DNA of 17,054 nucleotides from Clostridiaceae bacterium (lineage in GTDB: Bacteria; Bacillota; Clostridia; Oscillospirales; Acutalibacteraceae): positions 1-17,054 of the forward strand of contig JAEDGF010000039.1 of NCBI GenBank assembly GCA_016297645.1, in the 5' to 3' direction. Both the position numbers and the translations under genes were made by a program. The notes under the pieces are model-generated. The model was not told the DNA's origin. It made no database searches and saw nothing but the letters and a program-made list of their open reading frames with translations. Below are positions 1 through 6,327 of the stretch, one piece after another. How positions within the stretch are numbered: the stretch's first letter is position 1; every line of letters starts with the position of its first letter.

Positions 1-67
1 GTGCCGAAAAGGGGCACTGACGGGCGACATGGGTTTGAATCCCGTCAGCCTAAGGTTGGTTCAAAGC
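1..67. other. Strongly base-paired segment at the window edge, identity unknown
   Basis: Two hairpins can be read directly: GTGCC (1-5) with GGCAC (13-17), and CTGACGGG (17-24) with CCCGTCAG (41-48). Inside the second, ATGGG-TTTGAAT-CCCGT (29-45) has the 5-bp stem and 7-nt loop of a tRNA T-arm. The bases after it do not give a normal acceptor strand or CCA, so I cannot call a tRNA or tmRNA 3' end. It may be the 3' part of a structured RNA cut by the window edge, or simply a hairpin. The strand is not determined. Confidence 0.25.
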
Positions 68-148
68 AAAAAACGAAAATATTCGATTGCACATATTTTT
101 TTTCTTGTCTGTTTTTTGCGGTCTGGGCATTTTTTCCATCCCCGAAAA

Positions 149-179
149 AAAAAATAACGGCTTAACGCCGTTATTTTTT
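149..179. terminator. Bidirectional intrinsic terminator of the small peptide gene
   Basis: The 8-bp stem ATAACGGC (154-161) / GCCGTTAT (167-174) has a 5-nt loop, an A-run on its left and a T-run on its right, so it can terminate in both directions. It lies 28 bp past the stop codon of the 50-residue peptide gene on the minus strand. Confidence 0.85.
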
Positions 180-206
180 AGCATGCTATATTTTAATTTT
201 TACAAC

Positions 207-359
207 TTATTTGTTGTCGGCTTCGCCGCCTTCTTCGCCGCCTTCGGGCTTTTTAATAATACCGAGAGCTTCGAGAATAGCCTGAATAGCCTGGAAGAAC
301 TGACGGATGATTTCAAGGATACCGTTAGCATCAGGGTTATTAAATGCGTAAGTGTTCAT
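207..359 (-). CDS. Small amphipathic-helix peptide, 50 residues, unknown function
   Basis: I do not recognise a family. The start ATG at 359-357 follows a strong GGAGGTG ribosome binding site at a normal distance; a longer in-frame version starting at 404 has no such site. Residues 13-37 form a predicted amphipathic helix rich in Ile, Leu and Phe (for example IIRQFFQAIQAILEALGIIK). A Gly/Glu-rich acidic tail follows (residues 38-50). There is no Cys, signal peptide or transmembrane span. The gene is monocistronic, with its own promoter (403-431) and a strong terminator (149-179), which suggests substantial independent expression. It lies downstream of the SPFH/zinc-ribbon/TPM cluster on the same strand, and whether it works with that cluster is unknown. 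A membrane-surface or self-assembling peptide would fit the composition, but this is inference. Confidence 0.7.
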   Translation of the reverse strand: MNTYAFNNPDANGILEIIRQFFQAIQAILEALGIIKKPEGGEEGGEADNK

Positions 360-402
360 TTGTTTCACCTCCATAGACAATTCTGCATTTTCATGCGATA
401 TC

Positions 403-431
403 ATAATAGCATACAGTCAAAGAAAAAACAA
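403..431 (-). promoter_or_regulatory. Promoter of the small peptide gene
   Basis: On the minus strand, TTGTTT (431-426) and TATTAT (408-403) are separated by exactly 17 bp, about 45 bp upstream of the start codon at 359. This is a sigma-A-type match by eye only. Confidence 0.55.
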
Positions 432-522
432 CCTCAAAATGTAAAGTTATTTAAAATTCAAATAGTAACAACATTTATGACAAAATCCCGACACAATTCG
501 AATTTCTTGTTTGTGAACACAA

Positions 523-557
523 CTGCACCGCATATCTCGGCGAGATACACAGTGCAG
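523..557 (-). other. Long 3' stem-loop downstream of the TPM-domain gene
   Basis: Bases 523-538 pair with 542-557 to give a 16-bp stem around a 3-nt loop. Read as minus-strand RNA, every non-Watson-Crick position is a G-U pair, whereas plus-strand RNA would have A-C mismatches; the structure therefore favours a minus-strand transcript. It lies 70 bp past the stop of the TPM gene (627). No U-tract follows, so it is more likely a 3'-end stabiliser or a factor-assisted terminator than a classical intrinsic terminator. A smaller hairpin (TTGTG/CACAA) lies just beyond it. Confidence 0.5.
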
Positions 558-626
558 AGCTTTTCAACACGGGATTTCTCCGGGCTGAATCATTCTTTGT
601 TTCATTCGCTGTTTCTGACGGACGGC

Positions 627-1601
627 TCAGAAGCTGCCGCCGCCACCCGAGAAGTCGCCGTCGGAGGAATCGGAACCGCCTTTATCGTTATCCTTCGGCT
701 TTGCGGAACGGGAAACATCCGTTCTTATAAACCGCTCGTCGGAATAGGTAACGCGCATACTGCCGGGCTTTTCGTAATTCTCGGCTGAGCGCTGAATGCG
801 GTTCGTTTTCATCGTGCGTTTAAGCATCAGCACAATTACAAGCGCGATAACACACGCCGCCGCAACGGCTATTACCTCCGAGAGGAAAATATCCTTGGTG
901 GAACGCTCCGAGTCGCCGTCGTAATCGTAGTCGTCGGAGCTGCCGCGGTTTTCGTTTAATGTGAGCAGGTCATCGGCGATTTCGAGGAAATCCATCTCGG
1001 CTTCGTAATACTCTCCGTTTCTCAAAAGCGGAAGCATTTTGCCGAAAACGGGGCCGTTGTCAAAATCGAGTGTATAGCCTGAATCGAAAACTCTTTTTCC
1101 GACTGCGCCGTGGGCTGCGATGTATATATCTCTGCTGCCCGAGTCGGTAATGCACAGCATTACGATAAGTCCGTCACGATCCTCACCGTAACCGTATTCG
1201 TATGTATTGAAGAAATTCTCGGAATAATCCTGCGGCCCTTTGCCGTTCATGGAGCTTGTGGTGTGAATCACGATATCAAACTTATGGTTCTCGCGGATAG
1301 CCTTGATTGCCCCGAACATGGTTTCTCTTTCCGTGTCCGTGAACAGGTTTGCATCGTCGACAACATAGTTTTCTATCGTAAAATCAATCAGACTGCCCTC
1401 GTCCGTTCCTTCGGAACTGTCCGTATCGACGGAGTCGCCCGTTTCGTTTTCCGCACCGAGCAGCGGGACGGGTTCGCCCTCGTTTGCCGCATATTCGGCA
1501 AAGGGCGCGGTGGTTTCGTCAGCGGCAGGGGCTGCAAGCACGCCCGTACTCATCGTAAGAACAAGGAGAATTGCCGCAAGCACCGATATAATCTTTTTCA
1601 T
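627..1601 (-). CDS. TPM-domain membrane protein (YdjH/YgcG-like), 324 aa
   Basis: The protein has a signal peptide (residues 1-24, basic start, hydrophobic core, VLAAPA cleavage region) and an acidic linker to about residue 72. A TPM (YgcG/psb32-type) domain follows at about 78-212, beginning with the typical VVDDANLFTDTER and containing DGLIVMLCI. Next are an Asp-rich stretch, one transmembrane helix at about 239-260, and a short cytoplasmic part ending in the Gly-rich tail SGGGGSF, common in this family. TPM domains are found in membrane-anchored proteins of photosystem repair and stress systems. The B. subtilis homologue YdjH works with YdjG and the SPFH protein YdjI (family knowledge). 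The GGAGGAG ribosome binding site begins inside the stop region of the upstream zinc-ribbon gene, with 13 bp between the genes, so the two are cotranscribed and probably translated in a coupled way. Confidence 0.9.
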   Translation of the reverse strand: MKKIISVLAAILLVLTMSTGVLAAPAADETTAPFAEYAANEGEPVPLLGAENETGDSVDTDSSEGTDEGSLIDFTIENYVVDDANLFTDTERETMFGAIKAIRENHKFDIVIHTTSSMNGKGPQDYSENFFNTYEYGYGEDRDGLIVMLCITDSGSRDIYIAAHGAVGKRVFDSGYTLDFDNGPVFGKMLPLLRNGEYYEAEMDFLEIADDLLTLNENRGSSDDYDYDGDSERSTKDIFLSEVIAVAAACVIALVIVLMLKRTMKTNRIQRSAENYEKPGSMRVTYSDERFIRTDVSRSAKPKDNDKGGSDSSDGDFSGGGGSF

Positions 1602-1614
1602 GGCTGTCTCCTCC

Positions 1615-2739
1615 TTACATAAATATGAAGAACTGGGCTATCGCCGTTATGGCTGCCGCAATTCCGCCGAACATGAGAGCAACTTTCTTTTTGTCGACCG
1701 GCAGAGTACCCGAAACGCGTCCGGTCTGTCCGTTGACGGCATACAAATATTTTTTGCCGCCGTAGGTGGTGTTCAGAAGCCAGACGGGGAACATGGAATA
1801 TTTGCTCTTGCGGTTTTTCATATTGATGGAGGAATTTCGGACCGAAACGGTATCGTAACCGGTAACGGTCTGACGGAAAGCGTCCTCCGTTGAATTTTGA
1901 ATGCGCTTTTCGGCTCTCGGAAACGCAGCGTTCGCGTCAACATCGTATTTATCGGCGATAAAGCCTGCGAAAAACGCCGGGTCGAAGTCCTTCATTTCGC
2001 TGTAATCGAAAGGCTCGATACCGTCCATGTAATCGTCGGGCATTGACGAGGACGCATCAACGGGGACATCCGCATAACCGATATCGCCGCCGCGCTGAAC
2101 ATCGTAGTAGCTCGTTTCGGTGTAGTCGTAGTCGTCGTCACTCCAAGTGCGAACACGGGTAGCCTCGTACGATATGTTTGCGTCAACATCCGCCTCGTAG
2201 AGCCAGAACGGGACATACACACCCTTTATCTCGCTTATTTTGTGGTCGTTCAAGAACTTTGAGGGAAGGAATATCTTGCCCTTCGCGAAGGCTTTGAGCG
2301 CATCGCCGGCAGCCTTTGAATCGAGCTTAAACGGGATTATGCAGTTGGGCTTATCAAGACCCGACACCTTTCCCGTCATGATTATCGGAGAATCGCAGTA
2401 CGGACATTTGCTCGCGACCGTATTTACATCGGTGGTTATCTGTGCACCGCACGACTGACACGAATAAACGCTCATTTCGCCGAGCGTTTCGCGTTTTTCG
2501 TCCGAAAAGCTGCTGCCCTCGGTGTTTATGCTGTCAACGCCCATTGCGGCTGCTTCGTCTGCCGTCACCTCGGGCTTTTCGTCTACCGCTGCTTTGTTTT
2601 TCGCCTGCTCGGTCTGTTGAGTGAGCTGCGCCTGCGTGAATACCGAATCGCAGAATTCACACTTAAAGCTCTGAGTCGCCGCATCGTATTTGATGTGTCC
2701 GCCGCAATTGGGACACTTATATTCAAGAACACTTGCCAT
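1615..2739 (-). CDS. Zinc-ribbon membrane protein (YdjG-like), 374 aa
   Basis: Two treble-clef or TFIIB-type zinc ribbons are visible. The first uses Cys 9/12 and 27/30 (CPNCGG ... CEFC). The second uses Cys 94/97 and 112/115 (CQSCGA ... CPYC). A long soluble domain follows, with the family-typical VYVPFWLYEADV, a Tyr/Asp-rich region near 200 and a MFPVWLLNTTYGGKKYLYAVNGQTG segment split around residue 320-345. A hydrophobic C-terminal helix (about 351-374) anchors the protein. This matches the zinc-ribbon proteins sometimes labelled PriA-like; function as a replication factor is not supported. The best functional parallel is B. subtilis YdjG, partner of a TPM protein and an SPFH protein in membrane-stress response (inference from gene content). 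The start ATG follows AGAGGTAA. It is separated from the SPFH gene by 89 bp containing a terminator-like hairpin. Confidence 0.85.
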   Translation of the reverse strand: MASVLEYKCPNCGGHIKYDAATQSFKCEFCDSVFTQAQLTQQTEQAKNKAAVDEKPEVTADEAAAMGVDSINTEGSSFSDEKRETLGEMSVYSCQSCGAQITTDVNTVASKCPYCDSPIIMTGKVSGLDKPNCIIPFKLDSKAAGDALKAFAKGKIFLPSKFLNDHKISEIKGVYVPFWLYEADVDANISYEATRVRTWSDDDYDYTETSYYDVQRGGDIGYADVPVDASSSMPDDYMDGIEPFDYSEMKDFDPAFFAGFIADKYDVDANAAFPRAEKRIQNSTEDAFRQTVTGYDTVSVRNSSINMKNRKSKYSMFPVWLLNTTYGGKKYLYAVNGQTGRVSGTLPVDKKKVALMFGGIAAAITAIAQFFIFM

Positions 2740-2766
2740 AGCTTACCTCTTACTGTTTTTATTTTG

Positions 2767-2812
2767 AAAAAAGCGCAATGCGTAAAGATTTCCTTTTCAC
2801 GCACTGCGCTTT
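2767..2812 (-). terminator. Intra-operon intrinsic terminator or attenuator
   Basis: On the minus strand, AAAGCGCAGTGCGT (2812-2799) pairs over 14 bp, with one G-U, to ACGCATTGCGCTTT (2783-2770). It is followed by TTTTTT (2772-2767). It lies between the SPFH gene and the YdjG-like gene, so it probably lets only part of the transcripts reach the two downstream genes. No second promoter is obvious before 2739. Confidence 0.8.
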
Positions 2813-2828
2813 GCCGCGTCAGTTTACT

Positions 2829-4235
2829 TTACCGCGCGTCGTTTTCATCGAAAACATCTCCGCAGTTCGGACAGAACTTAGGGGGATTTGCCGGATCTTC
2901 GGGGACCCAGCCGCACTTGTTGCATTTGAAGGTTCTTGCAGCCGTCGGCTGAGGCTTGCCGCAGTTCGTGCAGAACTTGCCGGTGTTTGCCGCACCGCAG
3001 GAACATGCCCAACCGTTATTCTGTACGGGAGCCGGCTGAGGCTTGCCGCAGTTCATGCAGAACTTGCCGGTGTTTTCGGCTCCGCACTCGCACTTCCACG
3101 CGTTCGAAGGTGCGGCAGCCTGAGGAGCGCCGCCCTGAGGAGCGCTGCCCTGAGGAGCGCCATAGCCCTGAGGAGCGCCATAGCCCTGTCCTGCGCCGTA
3201 CTGGGGCTGATATGTGCCGTACTGCTGCTGTCCCTGCTGATAGAGGTTAGCCGCCGCGCCCGCTCCGGCGTTCTGAGCAAAGCCCATGCCCATAAAGCCC
3301 ATCATGGAGCCGTTGGGGTTTTTCGCCGCGTCCTGCATTGCGGAGGCGGTAGCGCCCGTCATGAGTCCCGCGCCCAAACGGGGATCCCTGAGTGCGCCTG
3401 CGCGCTGCATCTCTTTGAGGGTCTTTACATCATCCTCGTCAGCCGTCATTGAACCGACAGCAAACGAAGCGACTTTGATTCCGCGAAGCTCCGCCCACTT
3501 TGCCGAGAGTATCTCGTTAAGAGAATCGGCAATCTCGTTGGTGTGGTTCATAAGTGCGGAATAGCGGACTCCCAGCTCGCTTATCTTTCCGAAAGCGGGC
3601 TGCAAGGCGTTGAGCAGCTCCATTTTGAGCTGGCTGTCTATTTCCGTACGGGAATATGTATCCGCGACATTTCCGCAGACATTGGTATAGAACAAAAGCG
3701 GATTTATGATTTTATAGGAATATTCGCCGTTGCAGCGGATGCCTATATCCATATCGAGTCCGATATTTGTATCAACAACTCTGAACGGAATGGGATTCTG
3801 AGTGCCGTACTTATTTCCCATTATCTCTTTGGTATTGAAGTAGTACACTCGCTGATCCTTGGGCGCTTCGCCGCCGAAGGTGAAACGCTTGCCGAGAGTG
3901 GCAAAGCACTTTTTGATGTTTTCGCCGTTGAAGCCGCCGTACATGATAGTAGGCTCGGTGGACGAATCATAAACGAACTCGCCCGGCTCGTTGCAAAGTT
4001 CCACGACCTTGCCTTGTTCGACTATCATCATGCACTGTCCGTCTGCGACTGCAATTATCGAACCGTTTGAAATTATATTATCGGTAGCTCTCGTGTTTGA
4101 GCTTCTGCCCGACACTCTTTTCGCACCCTTTGCGACAAGAATGTTCTTATCAATGCTCTCACAATAAAAATACTCTCGCCACGAATCGGCAAGAACGCCG
4201 CCGAGCGCGCCTACGCCGGCTCTTAAAAGACCCAT
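2829..4235 (-). CDS. SPFH-domain protein with three C-terminal zinc ribbons (YdjI-like), 468 aa
   Basis: Residues 1-290 resemble the YdjI/virion-core-protein subgroup of SPFH (flotillin/stomatin) proteins, with MGLLRAGVGALGG at the start, VADGQCMMIVEQGKV near 63-77 and the ISELGVRYSALMNHTNEI region. A low-complexity Gly/Gln/Tyr/Pro linker follows (about 320-378), with repeated GYGAPQ units. Three zinc ribbons end the protein: 380-401 (CECGAENTGKFCMNCG), 409-430 (CSCGAANTGKFCTNCG) and 438-460 (CNKCG ... CPNCG). The first two are near-identical, indicating an internal duplication. No transmembrane helix is visible; membrane contact is expected through the SPFH domain and partner proteins. In B. 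subtilis, YdjI links PspA (YdjF) to the membrane together with YdjG and YdjH (family knowledge). The start is set by AAGGAGAG eight bases upstream. Confidence 0.88.
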   Translation of the reverse strand: MGLLRAGVGALGGVLADSWREYFYCESIDKNILVAKGAKRVSGRSSNTRATDNIISNGSIIAVADGQCMMIVEQGKVVELCNEPGEFVYDSSTEPTIMYGGFNGENIKKCFATLGKRFTFGGEAPKDQRVYYFNTKEIMGNKYGTQNPIPFRVVDTNIGLDMDIGIRCNGEYSYKIINPLLFYTNVCGNVADTYSRTEIDSQLKMELLNALQPAFGKISELGVRYSALMNHTNEIADSLNEILSAKWAELRGIKVASFAVGSMTADEDDVKTLKEMQRAGALRDPRLGAGLMTGATASAMQDAAKNPNGSMMGFMGMGFAQNAGAGAAANLYQQGQQQYGTYQPQYGAGQGYGAPQGYGAPQGSAPQGGAPQAAAPSNAWKCECGAENTGKFCMNCGKPQPAPVQNNGWACSCGAANTGKFCTNCGKPQPTAARTFKCNKCGWVPEDPANPPKFCPNCGDVFDENDAR

Positions 4236-4311
4236 TTGTATCTCTCCTTCTTAATAGAAATGTGGTGTGCCGCCTGTCGCCGGGAGAAAAAAAAGACGGC
4301 TGTTAAAAATC

Positions 4312-4340
4312 GGGCGGCAGCATACTGCGACACGCCGCCC
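4312..4340 (-). promoter_or_regulatory. Leader hairpin of the SPFH operon, possible attenuator
   Basis: On the minus strand GGGCGGC (4340-4334) pairs perfectly with GCCGCCC (4318-4312) across a 15-nt loop. It is followed after GA by TTTTT (4309-4305), so it could terminate within the untranslated leader. It sits between the proposed promoter (4351-4379) and the SPFH start (4235). Confidence 0.5.
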
Positions 4341-4350
4341 TTGCAATTAC

Positions 4351-4379
4351 ATTCTACAATATTTTTTTGTTTAAAGCAA
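4351..4379 (-). promoter_or_regulatory. Promoter of the SPFH/zinc-ribbon/TPM operon
   Basis: TTGCTT (4379-4374) and TAGAAT (4356-4351) are separated by 17 bp on the minus strand, about 115 bp upstream of the SPFH start. The -10 matches 5 of 6 consensus bases and the -35 is weak, as expected for a regulated promoter. I saw no SigW-like TGAAAC...CGTA pair. Confidence 0.45.
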
Positions 4380-4390
4380 TATGCAATTGT

Positions 4391-4531
4391 TCAATATTTA
4401 TTACTGCACTTGATATTACTGTACTTGACCGGATCGAGCTTAACGGATATTCTCAGCGCCGCTCTCGCGTCGTCTACGGTAATTTTGCCGTTGCCGTCAT
4501 GTACGGCTTTATAAATTACCGTCAGATTCAC
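4391..4531 (-). pseudogene. Dockerin-like EF-hand fragment, 46 codons
   Basis: Reading the minus strand from GTG at 4531 to TGA at 4391 gives a 46-residue sequence containing DGNGKITVDDARAALRI, followed by a Lys-Leu-Asp. This is the pattern of one dockerin type I repeat: a calcium loop followed by an A/L-rich helix. The first Asp of the calcium loop appears replaced, only one of the usual two repeats is present, there is no good ribosome binding site, and a TAG stop directly precedes the GTG in frame. I read it as the remaining C-terminal end of a dockerin protein gene. It lies just upstream of the SPFH operon promoter. Expression as a small protein cannot be excluded. Confidence 0.5.
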
Positions 4532-4888
4532 CTAAAAGAAAAATAAATCATTATAATTAGAATCTCCGGCGGATAATTTTTCAAGTCCCTGTCGAAAAAA
4601 AGAGTATATCCGCAACTTCCGGCTATCGTAATTTTGCACAAATTTAAACTGAAAACAGCAGATATGACACTTCCGCCCGGGTTGTCGCAAAGTGTGTATA
4701 CTAACACTCTTTTTTGACAATATATTAGACGCGCTGCGTTTCAATTTACTCATTGTCACGGTTGGGTTTTGAAATTTTTTTGTTTTTTTGCTGAAAAAAC
4801 ATATGTAAAATTTGTACGGTTGCACAAAAAAGTTTTTTGACAAAACAGCCACAATGTGTTCAAGATTTTAGAAAATATAAAATTAGCC
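4532..4888. other. AT-rich intergenic spacer
   Basis: This stretch upstream of the efflux operon is AT-rich, with many homopolymer runs and the sequence TTTTTTGACAA occurring twice (near 4710 and 4832). An open frame of 106 codons on the minus strand has Lys/Phe/Ser-rich composition with no recognisable motif and no ribosome binding site, so I do not call it a gene. I see no RNA gene here. Confidence 0.5.
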
Positions 4889-4919
4889 TTGACATTACAA
4901 CAGTTGTAAGGTTTATTCT
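4889..4919 (+). promoter_or_regulatory. MerR-type promoter and operator of the efflux operon
   Basis: TTGACA (4889-4894) and TATTCT (4914-4919) are separated by 19 bp, longer than the usual 17. The spacer holds the perfect palindrome TTACAAC-A-GTTGTAA (4895-4909). This layout is characteristic of promoters activated by MerR-family proteins, which untwist an over-long spacer (family knowledge). The operon encodes such a regulator, so self-activation in response to an effector is the likely mode. Confidence 0.75.
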
Positions 4920-4956
4920 TTTATCGACAGAAAAAAGCGACTCGGAGGCGGATAAT

Positions 4957-6327
4957 ATGAACAACGATCTCACACACGGAAGCGTACTGAAAACCATGAT
5001 AAGATTCTCGCTGCCATTTCTTCTCTCCTACTTTTTGCAGACGCTTTACGGCATGGCGGATCTTTTTGTAATAGGTCGATTCGAGAGTGCGGACGGGACC
5101 ACGGCGGTTTCGATAGGCTCGCAGGTAATGCATATGCTCACCGTTATGACGGTAGGGCTTGCAATGGGCGTTACGGTAAGCATCGGGCAGGCAACGGGCG
5201 CAGGCAATTCCGAGAAAGCAAAAAAAGCAGTCGGCAACACGGTGACGCTGTTTACGGTTCTGAGCGTTGCCGGAGCTTGTGTTCTCCTGCTGTGCACAAA
5301 CACGATAGTCAGGGTCATATCAACGCCCGACGAAGCGGTCGAGGGAACAAAAAAATATCTCATCATCTGCTTTATCGGGATTCCCTTCATAGTGGCGTAC
5401 AACATCATAAGCTCCGTGTTCAGGGGACTCGGCGACAGTAAAACGCCCATGTACTTCATTGCAGCGGCGTGCGCGGCAAACATCGCACTCGACTTTTTGT
5501 TTATGGGCGCGTTTCGCATGGGCGCTGCCGGTGCGGCGCTCGGCACGGTCATTTCGCAGGCTCTGAGCGTTATCCTCGCGTTCGTGTCGATAAAGCGCAG
5601 ACACAGAGAGGCGATTCCCGCACGCAGCCATCTTCGTCCGCAAAGCGCAATTATGCGCGAGATACTCAAAACGGGCATTCCGATAGCCGCGCAGGACGGA
5701 CTTATTCAGGTGGCATTTATCGTCATAACGATCATCGCGAACAAGCGCGGCCTGACGGACGCGGCAGCCGTTGGAATCGTTGAAAAGATAATCGGCTTCG
5801 TATTTCTGGTACCCTCGTCGCTGCTCAGTGCCGTTTCGGCGCTCGGTGCGCAGAACATCGGCGCCGGCAAGCCCGAAAGAGCGGACAAAACGCTCGGCTA
5901 CGCCGTGCTGACGGCGGCGGTGTTCGGTATCGCCGTTTCGGTATTTATGCAATTTTTTGCGTTTGAAGCCGTTTCGCTTTTCCAAAAAGACACGGCTGTC
6001 GAATCTGCGGGGGCGGAATACCTCAAAGGGTATATCTGGGACTGTATCTTTGCCGGAATACATTTCAGCTTCAGCGGCTGGTTCTGTGCTTCGGGCAGGT
6101 CGTATATCTCGTTCATACACAACATAGCGGCTATCGCCTTCGTGCGTATTCCCGGGGTTTACCTTATGTCCGTAAGGTTCCCGGACACGCTTTTCCCGAT
6201 GGGGCTTGCCACTGCGGCAGGCAGTCTTATCTCCGTTGTCATATGCGTTGCGGCGTTTGCCGCCATACGCGCGAAAAGCAAAAAAGCGCAGCATAGAACA
6301 ATACATGCGGAGGCTGAAAAAGAATGA
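4957..6327 (+). CDS. MATE-family multidrug efflux transporter, 456 aa
   Basis: The sequence has the 12-helix pattern and length (about 450 aa) of MATE transporters of the NorM/DinF group, which export drugs or toxic metabolites in exchange for Na+ or H+. It starts with the typical LTHGSVLKTMIRFSLPFLLS and contains the family-like LYGMADLFVIGRF (about residues 30-42) and GLAMGVTVSIGQATGAG (about 68-84). The second half repeats the fold from about residue 225 (ILKTGIPIAAQDGL). The ATG at 4957 is preceded by GGAGG; an in-frame extension to 4837 would run through the promoter and is rejected. The 3' end overlaps the MerR gene by ATGA, so pump and regulator are made together. The substrate cannot be read from the sequence. 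Confidence 0.93.
   Translation: MNNDLTHGSVLKTMIRFSLPFLLSYFLQTLYGMADLFVIGRFESADGTTAVSIGSQVMHMLTVMTVGLAMGVTVSIGQATGAGNSEKAKKAVGNTVTLFTVLSVAGACVLLLCTNTIVRVISTPDEAVEGTKKYLIICFIGIPFIVAYNIISSVFRGLGDSKTPMYFIAAACAANIALDFLFMGAFRMGAAGAALGTVISQALSVILAFVSIKRRHREAIPARSHLRPQSAIMREILKTGIPIAAQDGLIQVAFIVITIIANKRGLTDAAAVGIVEKIIGFVFLVPSSLLSAVSALGAQNIGAGKPERADKTLGYAVLTAAVFGIAVSVFMQFFAFEAVSLFQKDTAVESAGAEYLKGYIWDCIFAGIHFSFSGWFCASGRSYISFIHNIAAIAFVRIPGVYLMSVRFPDTLFPMGLATAAGSLISVVICVAAFAAIRAKSKKAQHRTIHAEAEKE

Noticed and set aside
29..60. tRNA or tmRNA 3' end
   Set aside because: A T-arm-like hairpin exists, but no 7-bp acceptor strand or CCA end follows and the upstream part lies outside the window.
207..359. AgrD-like autoinducing peptide precursor
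   Set aside because: Amphipathic helix plus acidic tail resembles AgrD, but there is no Cys or Ser for a thiolactone or lactone and no agrB-like gene in the window.
2829..3250. Plus-strand reading frames opposite the SPFH C-terminus
   Set aside because: They are Arg/Cys/Ala-rich shadows of the repeated zinc-ribbon and GYGAPQ codons.
4532..4852. 106-codon minus-strand reading frame upstream of the dockerin fragment
   Set aside because: AT-rich, Lys/Phe/Ser-biased, no ribosome binding site and no recognisable motif; it ends in TAG just before the fragment.
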